Origin: Lentibacillus halodurans
GTDB taxonomy: Bacteria; Bacillota; Bacilli; Bacillales; Amphibacillaceae
Length of the DNA stretch: 64,000 bases
Assembly: GCF_900112045.1 (NCBI RefSeq)
Contig: NZ_FOJW01000007.1
Span: 156,595-220,594, forward strand
Direction: 5' to 3'
The notes beneath the pieces were generated by a model that saw only the letters and a list, made by a program, of their open reading frames with translations, was not told the origin of the DNA and made no database searches. Shown piece by piece: positions 35,161 to 42,784 of this stretch. How positions within the stretch are numbered: the first letter of the stretch is position 1; the number at the start of each line of letters is the position of its first letter. Made by a program: the position numbers and the translations under genes.

Positions 35161-35184
35161 ATTACATCATAATTACGTTTAATA

Positions 35185-36177
35185 TTACTGAATAAATGAC
35201 GTATTCACAAACCCTTCAAAATTCGGTTTTTCTTTCAGGAATTGCAAGTCATAGGAAGAATTTCCAAATTCCTGGATGACGTCTGCATCAACTTCATAGG
35301 TGAAATCGGTACGTTCCCAGGCACTTTCCATCACGTTTTTTTCCAGCTGCTGATCAGTAATGTCAGCGATACCTTCAATCGTAATGTCGATTGCTACATC
35401 CGGATTTTCGTTAATATATTGAACAGCTTCTTTATGCGCATCAACTAATTTTTGTACCTGCTCACTATTGTTTTCAATCATGTCATCCGATGTAACCATG
35501 ACAGCCGCCGGCAATGTCTCACCAAACGAAACGTCACTTGTCGGGATAACGACATTGGCATCAACTTCTGCTTCCATGACGGATGCCCATGGTTCAGGTG
35601 CAGTGGCGACATCGATATCACCGTTTTCAAACATTGATTGGTAGCGTGCAGGCTCACCTGTTACATGTGTCATAGAACCGCCGATACGCTCAGAGGTAAT
35701 GCCTTTCTCTTTCATATAGGTCTCGAACTGAACGTCGTGCGTGCACCCGACACGTGGTGAGATGAATGTTTTTCCTTCGATATCTTCCCAGGATTCAATG
35801 CCGCTTCCATCGCGGGATACGATAACGGTACCTCCTGTTGAAGACGCACCAATAATCTGGACATCCACACCGGAGATGAAGTTGTTCATCGCCGGCCCTG
35901 GCCCGACGAGTCCCCCTTGGATTTCACCGGTAGCCAACGCTTTCATAAACGTGGAGCCATCCGGGAATGTTTGATATTCGACATTAACATTTTCCCCGAG
36001 GTGATCTTCATACATTTCTTTCTGTTTGGCCACCATAGCAGGTGCGTGATTCAGGTTGGGAAAATAGCCGATAGTGACTGTTTCACTTTCACTGCTGCCT
36101 GAAGCTTCACTGTTTCCTCCGCATGCTCCGAGAATCAGGAGTGCGCCTATCATAAAAAATACGAATCGTTTTTTCAA
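35185..36177 (-). CDS. ssuA: SsuA/NMT1-like ABC substrate-binding lipoprotein
   Basis: A 330-residue lipoprotein. TTG 36177 is preferred because AAGGGGAATTCAAG precedes it and a signal peptide begins at once (LKKRFVFFMIGALLILGAC, lipobox LGAC). Family motifs are VTIGYFPNLNHAPAMVA, FPDGSTFMKALATGEIQGGL, GKTFISPRVGCTHDVQFE, and DIDVATAPEPWASVM. This is the SsuA/TauA/NitT group that binds aliphatic sulfonates, taurine or similar small ions. It is third in an ATPase-permease-receptor operon. Sulfonate is the likeliest ligand class, but no desulfonating enzyme lies nearby. Confidence 0.85.
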   Translation of the reverse strand: MKKRFVFFMIGALLILGACGGNSEASGSSESETVTIGYFPNLNHAPAMVAKQKEMYEDHLGENVNVEYQTFPDGSTFMKALATGEIQGGLVGPGPAMNNFISGVDVQIIGASSTGGTVIVSRDGSGIESWEDIEGKTFISPRVGCTHDVQFETYMKEKGITSERIGGSMTHVTGEPARYQSMFENGDIDVATAPEPWASVMEAEVDANVVIPTSDVSFGETLPAAVMVTSDDMIENNSEQVQKLVDAHKEAVQYINENPDVAIDITIEGIADITDQQLEKNVMESAWERTDFTYEVDADVIQEFGNSSYDLQFLKEKPNFEGFVNTSFIQ

Positions 36178-36196
36178 CTTGAATTCCCCTTTCTTA

Positions 36197-36958
36197 TTAA
36201 GCTGCTTCTTCCAATCCCCAGCGTTTGAGCACTTTATTTTCAATACGCTGAAATACAAGCTGGTCTACAACAGAACCAATTACCCCAATTATAATGATGA
36301 TCCCAATGACGAGACTCATATTGTTAAAGTCGGATGCATAACTGAGCGTATAGCCAAGCCCCGGACCTGTACTCATCAATTCGGCTGCCATCAAAGCACG
36401 CCAGCTGAATGCCCATGCCAGCCGGACCCCTGTTACGGCATGTGGGATAGATGCCGGAACGACCACTTTGAAAAATAAATCCATTCCTTTTGATCCCATC
36501 GTACGGGCTGCTTTCAAATAAATTGGCGCAACATTCTTAATCCCGATGCGCATATTCATCGTCATAACGAAAGTTCCGCCGATAACAACGACAAAAATGA
36601 TGGACGTTTCGGTAAAACCGAACCAGATGATAGCCAGTGGCACCCAAACAATACTTGGGACACTTTGCAAGGCTAAAATCATTGTCCCCAGCGTTTCATC
36701 AGCTATTTTTACTTTGGCAAGCAGAACGCCGAGAAGTGTTCCAATCACGAGTGAAATAGCAAGCCCGATGAAAAGGTGGCGGAAACTTGCCGCGATATCA
36801 TAGACAAGCGTCATGTCCGCAAAACCGGCAAAAATTGTTTCCGCAACCGTAAACGGACCGGGAATCATTGACTCAGGCCATATGCCGAGCAGGAAAATTC
36901 CCTGCCAGATTAAAATAAGGACAGCGAAAAATATGATGCGTTTAAAGACTACCGGCAT
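36197..36958 (-). CDS. ssuC: ABC transporter permease, SsuC/TauC family
   Basis: A 253-residue membrane protein with six or so helices and the cytoplasmic EAA-type loop APIYLKAARTMGSKGMDLFF followed by KVVVPASIPHAVTGVRLAWA. It matches the BPD transport inner-membrane component of sulfonate/nitrate/taurine importers. It overlaps the end of the ATPase gene by 17 bp and is followed 19 bp later by the receptor gene, a normal arrangement for one operon. Confidence 0.9.
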   Translation of the reverse strand: MPVVFKRIIFFAVLILIWQGIFLLGIWPESMIPGPFTVAETIFAGFADMTLVYDIAASFRHLFIGLAISLVIGTLLGVLLAKVKIADETLGTMILALQSVPSIVWVPLAIIWFGFTETSIIFVVVIGGTFVMTMNMRIGIKNVAPIYLKAARTMGSKGMDLFFKVVVPASIPHAVTGVRLAWAFSWRALMAAELMSTGPGLGYTLSYASDFNNMSLVIGIIIIIGVIGSVVDQLVFQRIENKVLKRWGLEEAA

Positions 36959-37724
36959 ATTGCAACTCCTCTTTCATGACGTTTTCGATTTCGGTTTTTA
37001 AAATGGTCATAATGTCTTCTTCCATGACTGCCATATCTTTTTGCTGCCGCGGCCGTTCCAGGTCGACTTTGAAATCTGAGATGATTGTACCTGGCCGTGC
37101 ACTCATGATGATGACACGATCCGATAGTTTAATCGCTTCCCGAATGCTGTGGGTGACAAATACGATGGTCTTTTTAGTGTCCAGCCAAATTTTCTCTACT
37201 TCTTCCTGGAGTACATGCCGTGTCTGTTCATCCAGTGCCCCGAATGGTTCATCCATCAGGAGCAGTTTGGAATCCATAGCGAGCGCTCTGGCTATGGAAA
37301 CACGCTGTTGCATACCACCGGAAAGCTCGTGCGGATAATTTCCGGTAAATTGGCTGAGATGAACCATTTTCAGGTAATGGACAGCCTTCTTTTCCTGTTC
37401 TTGTTTGTTCACTCTTTTTCGCAATGGGAAGGTGACATTTTCTTTTACCGACATCCACGGGAATAAGGCAGGTTCCTGAAATACCATACTTTTATCCGGA
37501 CCCGGTTCAGTGATCTCCTTGTTGTCTAGACTGATTGATCCTGAAGATGGCATGGATAATCCGGCCATCATAGACAATAATGTTGATTTGCCACAGCCAG
37601 ATGGCCCCAGCAATGAAATGAATTCACCTTCACTGATTTGCAGATTGATATGTTTTAACGCTTGAAGCGGCTGTTCGTCCTTACGCTGGAATGATTTAGT
37701 GACCTTATTGATGTCCAGATACAT
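36942..37724 (-). CDS. ssuB: ABC transporter ATP-binding protein, SsuB/TauB family
   Basis: A 260-residue ATPase. ATG 37724 follows CAGGAGTGAACGCC; the frame extends further upstream without a ribosome site. It has Walker A GPSGCGKST, the Q-loop FQEPALFPWM, signature LSGGMQQRVSIARAL, Walker B LLLMDEPFGALDEQTR and the switch His in VFVTHSIREAI. It energises the permease and receptor encoded after it. First gene of the minus-strand operon. Confidence 0.92.
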   Translation of the reverse strand: MYLDINKVTKSFQRKDEQPLQALKHINLQISEGEFISLLGPSGCGKSTLLSMMAGLSMPSSGSISLDNKEITEPGPDKSMVFQEPALFPWMSVKENVTFPLRKRVNKQEQEKKAVHYLKMVHLSQFTGNYPHELSGGMQQRVSIARALAMDSKLLLMDEPFGALDEQTRHVLQEEVEKIWLDTKKTIVFVTHSIREAIKLSDRVIIMSARPGTIISDFKVDLERPRQQKDMAVMEEDIMTILKTEIENVMKEELQYAGSL

Positions 37725-37783
37725 GGCGTTCACTCCTGTTAACTTAAATCTGATTAATTTTATCGGGAATATATGTTTTAAGC

Positions 37784-37812
37784 ATTTTACCATGAATTCA
37801 TGCATTTTCCAA
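37784..37812 (-). promoter_or_regulatory. Promoter of the ssu operon with a palindrome in the spacer
   Basis: Reading the minus strand: TTGGAA (37812-37807), 17 bp, TAAAAT (37789-37784). The spacer contains the perfect 12-bp palindrome CATGAATTCATG (37791-37802), well placed to be a repressor site. The ATPase start lies about 60 bp further on. Confidence 0.6.
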
Positions 37813-37961
37813 TAGGGGGCTTATGTAAAAATGAGGGGATATTAAAAAAATAGGCTTTATTGGATTGAATGGGCATATGTCATTAGTCTATGAAAGGGGA
37901 ATGACGTTGGTTAACCTTAAAAAAGGGGGATAAAGGAAGGGATGATTGTCAATGGCTTATT

Positions 37962-37996
37962 AAAAAAGCTGATATTCTTTTTAAAAGATATCAGCT
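37962..37996 (-). terminator. Terminator of the dipeptidase gene
   Basis: On the minus strand AGCTGATAT pairs perfectly with ATATCAGCT, followed by TTTTTTA. It lies 26 bp past the dipeptidase stop. Apart from this and the ssu promoter, 37725-38022 holds no recognisable feature. Confidence 0.8.
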
Positions 37997-38022
37997 CTGC
38001 ATCGTGATACAAGTTTTTTAAT

Positions 38023-39072
38023 TTATTTCCATGTATCCTGTAATACCCGCAGCCAGTTTCCGTGTGTTATTTTTTGCAGTTCATTATCATGAAAACCGTG
38101 TGCTTTCAGGAGATCGAGCAGTTTCGGCAGTCCTGTGACATCTTTGAGCGGGTCAGGAACGGTGGTGCCATCAAAATCCGAGCCCAACGCAACGTGATCA
38201 ACGCCAAAATTTTCGGCTATGTAATCGATGTGCCGGACAATCTCATCCAATGATATGTCTGTTCCGAGACCGCCATCTTCCCGCAGCATGTTGACCGCAT
38301 AGTTGATGCCAGCAACACCGTTCGATTCGGTGATGGCATCCAGCTGTTTATCAGTCAGATTGCGTGCGATCGGGCTGAGGGTATGAGCATTGGAATGAGT
38401 TGCCACAAGCGGGGCATCTGTGAGATTGGCTACATCCCAAAAGCCCTTTTCGTTAAGATGCGTGTTATCAATCATGATGCCCAGCTGATTACATTCCCGG
38501 ACAAGCGATTTGCCGGATTCTGTCAGCCCTGCCCCGGTATCTGGTGAAGACGGATAGCGGAATGGCACTCCCTCTCCATAAGCATTCGGGCGGCTCCAAA
38601 CGATTCCTAATGACCGCAGTCCGGCCTGATAGAGGATATGAAGCGCATCAAAATTAGTATCGATTGCTTCGGCTCCTTCAATATGAAAAATCCCCGCTAA
38701 GATGTCATTTTCCAGGCAAAAATTCAAATCTTTAGTCGTCCGGACGACTTTCAATTGGCCATTTGCTTCAGATTCAAGCTTAAATAATCTGGCTGCCATT
38801 GCGTTTGTGAACGCCAGAGCATTTCTCTGGCTGATAGGTGGTGGCAGCGGCACATCATAGCCCTCCTCTGTTAAATAGTCCTCCGGCTCAACTTCATAGT
38901 TCTCATTCGGTGTGTATACAGCAAAAAATCCGCCGCCAAATCCGCCTTGTTTAGCACGAGGCAAATCAATATACCCTGTTGAGCTTTCGCTGAAAAATGA
39001 TGGCGGATCATCAGACATATGCTGTCTGAGCAATGTGTCGTTGTGTCCATCGAAAATTGGAAAGTTGGTCAT
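38023..39072 (-). CDS. Membrane dipeptidase family protein (peptidase M19)
   Basis: A 349-residue zinc hydrolase with start ATG 39072 and GGAGCG upstream. The metal-binding pattern of renal-dipeptidase homologues is visible: FDGHNDTLLRQ (His-x-Asp), FHIEGAEAIDT (Glu bridging the metals), MIDNTHLNEKGFWDVA and VATHSNAHTLSPIARN (His pair), then HVALGSDFDGT. Bacterial members hydrolyse dipeptides, including D-amino-acid-containing ones, in the cytoplasm. No signal peptide is present. It is a single-gene unit with its own terminator. Confidence 0.9.
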   Translation of the reverse strand: MTNFPIFDGHNDTLLRQHMSDDPPSFFSESSTGYIDLPRAKQGGFGGGFFAVYTPNENYEVEPEDYLTEEGYDVPLPPPISQRNALAFTNAMAARLFKLESEANGQLKVVRTTKDLNFCLENDILAGIFHIEGAEAIDTNFDALHILYQAGLRSLGIVWSRPNAYGEGVPFRYPSSPDTGAGLTESGKSLVRECNQLGIMIDNTHLNEKGFWDVANLTDAPLVATHSNAHTLSPIARNLTDKQLDAITESNGVAGINYAVNMLREDGGLGTDISLDEIVRHIDYIAENFGVDHVALGSDFDGTTVPDPLKDVTGLPKLLDLLKAHGFHDNELQKITHGNWLRVLQDTWK

Positions 39073-39203
39073 GTTTGGTCGCTCCTTCTCTTTCTGTTTT
39101 GTTTTTATCTTATCATAATTGGTAATGTTTCAGCTTGAGAGTGTTATAAACCCAGAAATATACGTCCGGTTATAACAGCTTGAAGTACTGGCAAAATTTA
39201 ATA

Positions 39204-39623
39204 ATAAAGGACGAGGCTGGGACACAATGAAAACTTTCCACGCTAAAGACGAACGATTACAGGGCAGAGGAAGTGCAGCATTTTACTTTTTCAAGAGTCA
39301 CATTTGTCTTGGTGCATCCTTCCTTCCATTCTGATGTTAGTTACGTGCGATCATTCGCTCCGGCAGCATGCTGCGCTTTTCGAGGAGGCTGAGGCCGTAC
39401 CCCCGGAAAGGGCGTATTTTTCCGCAGCGACCATCATGCACTCACCAACAAAAGCATGGAAAAAAGCAAATCTAAGACCAAGTGACTTCTCAGTTGATGG
39501 ATCATGCGCAACAAATTTTCAAACATACCTCAAAAGATAAATCCGAACTGTTCCCATCATAGTGGAATCATCGTTCGGAATTACCTTTGGCTAATATACT
39601 TTTGTCCCATCTTCGTCCTTTAT
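39204..39623. repeat. Palindromic repeat element, copy B (internally deleted form)
   Basis: A 420-bp element with 24-bp inverted ends: ATAAAGGACGAGGCTGGGAC on the left and, on the complementary strand from the right, ATAAAGGACGAAGATGGGAC. It is co-linear with copy A at 29.2 kb but lacks the central 250-300 bp, joining CTGCGCTTTTC directly to GAGGCTGAGGCCGT. This is how non-autonomous, MITE-like derivatives look. Its right end touches the stop codon of the serine hydrolase gene. Confidence 0.72.
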
Positions 39624-40904
39624 TTATTTTTTAAATGACTCGTAAGCGGTATTAGCTATTGCTTTAGACAATGAACCTGTACTCGGATAGGAGCCACTTT
39701 CAAGAGGTCCGTTATTTTGTTTGTTGGTAAGGACAATAACTTGCAGGTTATACTTCGGATCAAACATTACTTGTGTACCGGTAAATCCTGTATGACCAAA
39801 GGCCTGCTGGGAGTGTTTATCGCCCATATACCAGGCTTTGTCCTTTTCCCAGCCGTAGCCTTGCCCAAATCGTTGTTGTGAGGTAAATGCTTCTATAACA
39901 TCTTCATTATATAAATCTACTTTTCCGTAGCTGCCGTTATTCAGCATTGTCTGTCCAAGAACTGCCAGGTCACGTGCTGTTGAGAAAAGACCGGCATGAC
40001 CTGCTACACCATTATGTGCATAATAACTATTTCCGTCATTAACTTCTCCCTGAAGTGTATAATTTCTCCATTGGGTAAATTTATCAGCATCTTCTTCCAC
40101 ATAGTAGCCAAAGTCAGGGTCATCGATCATTTTATACTCATAAGGATTTCCAAAGGACGTTGCAGCAATTTGTTTATTTGTATTTTCCGCTGCATTGAAC
40201 ATCGTATCTTTCATTTTTAATGGTTCGTAGACATTTTCCTTTAAATATTCATTCAAATTCTGGCCGGTAACTTCTTCAATAATGAAACCGAGCGTCATAA
40301 AGCTAAAATCACTGTATCGCCGATCAGTTCCAGTTTCATATTCTAGTGAGAGATGGTTAATATAATCCAATACTTCATCAGGGTTGTGTGCATACAAATA
40401 TGTTGGTTCCCACGGCGTTAAACCCGATGTATGTGTCAATAACTCTGTAATGGTGACGTCTTCTTTACCATTTTTAGCGAATTCAGGGATATATTTAGAA
40501 ACTTTATCAGTTACAGAAATTCTCCCTTCTGAAACAAGCTTCATAATACCTTGTGTTGTCCCCATCACTTTTGTGACAGAAGCAAGGTCAAAAATTGTTT
40601 TTTTCGTCATTTTTTGCGGACTTTTTAATAATGTGCCCATGTCGTATTTTTCTGCATAACCATATGCATTCTCTAATACAATTTTATTGTCCTTTGCAAC
40701 AAGAATAACAGCGCCCGGCGTTACTTGGTGATGGATAGCCTCTTGTACAATATCATCAATTTCAGCTAATTTTTCTTTATCCATGCCGACACTTTGCGGT
40801 GATCCATGGCTCAGTTGGCCTTGTCCGGTTTCAGCATAGACAGGGCTGAGCGAGACGGATAACAATAGTACTAAAATCAGCGTTATGATAGATACTTTAT
40901 TCAT
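39624..40904 (-). CDS. Serine hydrolase, beta-lactamase/class C PBP fold, secreted
   Basis: A 426-residue exported protein. ATG 40904 is chosen for its GGAGGTTTACTG site; an upstream ATG at 40946 has none. The N-terminus (MNKVSIITLILVLLLSVSLS, then VYA) is a signal peptide. Beta-lactamase-superfamily motifs are SVTKVMG (S-x-x-K nucleophile), RRYSDFSFMTLG (Tyr of Y-x-N/D) and, near the end, FGHTGFTGT (the H-x-G equivalent of K-T-G). Such proteins are esterases, D-amino peptidases or wall-linked enzymes; resistance is unlikely. The last codon adjoins repeat copy B, which may have reset the C-terminus. It diverges from the yhf operon. Confidence 0.87.
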   Translation of the reverse strand: MNKVSIITLILVLLLSVSLSPVYAETGQGQLSHGSPQSVGMDKEKLAEIDDIVQEAIHHQVTPGAVILVAKDNKIVLENAYGYAEKYDMGTLLKSPQKMTKKTIFDLASVTKVMGTTQGIMKLVSEGRISVTDKVSKYIPEFAKNGKEDVTITELLTHTSGLTPWEPTYLYAHNPDEVLDYINHLSLEYETGTDRRYSDFSFMTLGFIIEEVTGQNLNEYLKENVYEPLKMKDTMFNAAENTNKQIAATSFGNPYEYKMIDDPDFGYYVEEDADKFTQWRNYTLQGEVNDGNSYYAHNGVAGHAGLFSTARDLAVLGQTMLNNGSYGKVDLYNEDVIEAFTSQQRFGQGYGWEKDKAWYMGDKHSQQAFGHTGFTGTQVMFDPKYNLQVIVLTNKQNNGPLESGSYPSTGSLSKAIANTAYESFKK

Positions 40905-41006
40905 CAGTAAACCTCCATTTATTTCAAGAATATACAAACAATTCAATTAAAACCATACCATAAACTGAATGCGGTTACAATATTGAAATAATTTTGTCTG
41001 TTCTTG

Positions 41007-41035
41007 TTGAAAACCATCTTTGAAAGCGCTATAAT
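41007..41035 (+). promoter_or_regulatory. yhf operon promoter with overlapping cre-like site
   Basis: TTGAAA (41007-41012), a 17-bp spacer and consensus TATAAT (41030-41035). TGAAAGCGCTATAA (41021-41034) differs from the cre consensus only at the conserved C and overlaps the -10 box, so CcpA would block polymerase directly. Transcription would start near 41042. Confidence 0.72.
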
Positions 41036-41074
41036 TACAATATACAATATTTTGTACAATAAGAGGAGATAACA

Positions 41075-42007
41075 TTGGGAGGAATTTGGGAAAGTTTATA
41101 CTCAAAAAATGGTTTAGCAGCTAAAGAGATTGCGAAAATGTTAATTCCTATTGAAAAAGGAAATAGAATCCCTCGTATTGATGACTTTGCACAAAAATTA
41201 ACTTTAGGGCGTGGTACGGTACAGGGTGGATTAAAAGTTTTAGAGAATCTGCAAGCTATTGAAATAGAATCAAGAGGACACTTAGGAACCTATCTAATGA
41301 ATAAAGATGAATATGTATTAAAGGAAGTCGCTGGTGTGGGTTCTTATCTGGGGGCTATGCCACTTCCTTACTCTAAAATGTATGAGGGTTTGGCCACCGG
41401 TTTAATTGAAGTTTCGGATAGAAAACTTAATCGGATTAATTTGGCGTATATGAGGGGAGCGAAAAAAAGAATAGAAGCATTAAAAGCCCGCAGATGTGAT
41501 TTTGTGGTCATGTCTCTGTTGGCCGCCGAAGAAGAAATGAAAGAAGACAATAATTTACAGGTAATCAAAAACTTCGGCCCGTTCACGTATGTCAGTTCTC
41601 ATAAGATTTTCTTAGCAAACCAGGATGATGACCGAATTAAAGATGGCATGCGCGTCGGAATTGACTACACATCCATTGACCAGTCGAAAATAACCCTACT
41701 GGAAAGTAAGGGCATAGATGTCGAGCTCGTAACGGTAAACTATATGCAACTGTTTGAACAGCTGCTAACTGGCAGTATCGATGCAGCAGTCTGGAACTCA
41801 GATGAAGTCAAAGCCGCAGAAACATTGAAAAGAATCGATTTTCATTCTGAACAGGCTAATCTGATATCCGAAAAAGCTTCGACTTCCGTGATTTTAATGG
41901 AAAAGGGACGAACGGATATAGCAACGTATTTAACTGAATTGGATGAGAAAAGGGTTGTAGAGATTCAAAAAATGGTGCTCGATCATGAGAAGCTGCCGCA
42001 TTATTAG
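41075..42007 (+). CDS. yhfZ: YhfZ-family transcriptional regulator
   Basis: A 310-residue protein starting at TTG 41075 after AGAGGAGATAACA. Residues 1-75 form a GntR/YhfZ-type winged helix (AAKEIAKMLIPIEKGNRIP, RIDDFAQKLTLGRGTVQGGL). The remaining 230 residues look like a type 2 solute-binding fold (GMRVGIDYTSIDQSKITLLE, LLTGSIDAAVWNSDEVKAAE), so it probably senses a small ligand and not merely DNA. YhfZ closes the E. coli yhf operon; here it is first, which fits autoregulation. The ligand is unknown. The promoter above also carries a cre-like site. Confidence 0.85.
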   Translation: MGGIWESLYSKNGLAAKEIAKMLIPIEKGNRIPRIDDFAQKLTLGRGTVQGGLKVLENLQAIEIESRGHLGTYLMNKDEYVLKEVAGVGSYLGAMPLPYSKMYEGLATGLIEVSDRKLNRINLAYMRGAKKRIEALKARRCDFVVMSLLAAEEEMKEDNNLQVIKNFGPFTYVSSHKIFLANQDDDRIKDGMRVGIDYTSIDQSKITLLESKGIDVELVTVNYMQLFEQLLTGSIDAAVWNSDEVKAAETLKRIDFHSEQANLISEKASTSVILMEKGRTDIATYLTELDEKRVVEIQKMVLDHEKLPHY

Positions 42008-42028
42008 TTAATCAAGGAGGAATAACTG

Positions 42029-42766
42029 GTGGAACTGCAGGAGCTTGAGAATAGACTTGATGTATTGCTGGAACAAGAGGTTATTGTCGATCATGTATAT
42101 GCTGTAACCATTGCTGCATATAAAAAAGTCCTTAATCTATTAAATATTGAAAGATTAGAACAGGGAGAAATGTTATTCACACATCTTCCACTGGCTCTGA
42201 CGAGGATAGAAAATGGTGAGAAAGTAGAGGGACCTGATACTGGGATGATGGAGGAGGTGGAAAATTCCGCTATTTACTCGAAGGCGAAGAAACTGCTGGA
42301 TTTTGTTGAACATAATTGGGGAGAAGCGTTGCCTCAGGAAGAGAAGGATTTTTTAACATTGCATTTTGCGAATTTGCTTAACAATAATGAAAGGAGTGAA
42401 GTGAACATGAAAATTGTTATAGGTGGACAAGTGGAAAAAAAAGAGATTGATAGATTGGTTAAAGATTTTGATGACTCTATTGAAACCGTTATCAAATCGG
42501 ATATGGATGGTGCAATGCTTATAAAGTCTGGCCAGGCTGATTATTATTTAGGTGCCTGTCACACTGGTGGAGGCGGGGCGTTGGCAATGACAATTGCGAT
42601 TGCTGGAAGAGATGTTTGTGAAACTGTTTCTATGCCGGGCAGAAAGCCGAATGAACAGCAGATTATTCAAGCAGTGAAGGATGGGAAAAAAGCTTTTGGT
42701 TTTACAGGGGATCATGCGGAGACAGCTGTCCCTATGATATTGAAGGCACTACGCGATTACGGATAA
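42029..42766 (+). CDS. PRD domain fused to a YhfU/DUF2620 protein
   Basis: A 245-residue protein starting at GTG 42029 after CAAGGAGGAATAACTG. Residues 1-125 are all-alpha and resemble a PTS-regulation domain (LLEQEVIVDHVYAVTIAAYK, LTLHFANLLNN). From Met127 (ATG 42407) the sequence is a full DUF2620/YhfU protein: MKIVIGGQVEKKEIDRLVKD, GACHTGGGGALAMTIAIAGR and TGDHAETAVPMIL. An AAAGGAG ribosome site remains at 42390-42396, eleven bases before ATG 42407, as expected if two genes lost the stop between them. YhfU may therefore be made both as a fusion and alone. Function of YhfU is unknown. Confidence 0.82.
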   Translation: MELQELENRLDVLLEQEVIVDHVYAVTIAAYKKVLNLLNIERLEQGEMLFTHLPLALTRIENGEKVEGPDTGMMEEVENSAIYSKAKKLLDFVEHNWGEALPQEEKDFLTLHFANLLNNNERSEVNMKIVIGGQVEKKEIDRLVKDFDDSIETVIKSDMDGAMLIKSGQADYYLGACHTGGGGALAMTIAIAGRDVCETVSMPGRKPNEQQIIQAVKDGKKAFGFTGDHAETAVPMILKALRDYG

Positions 42767-42784
42767 ACAAGGGGGAAATAATTT

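Noticed and set aside
39624..40904. Beta-lactamase resistance gene
   Set aside because: It has class C-like motifs but FGHTGFTGT and its length fit the broad serine hydrolase/esterase family; no resistance context.
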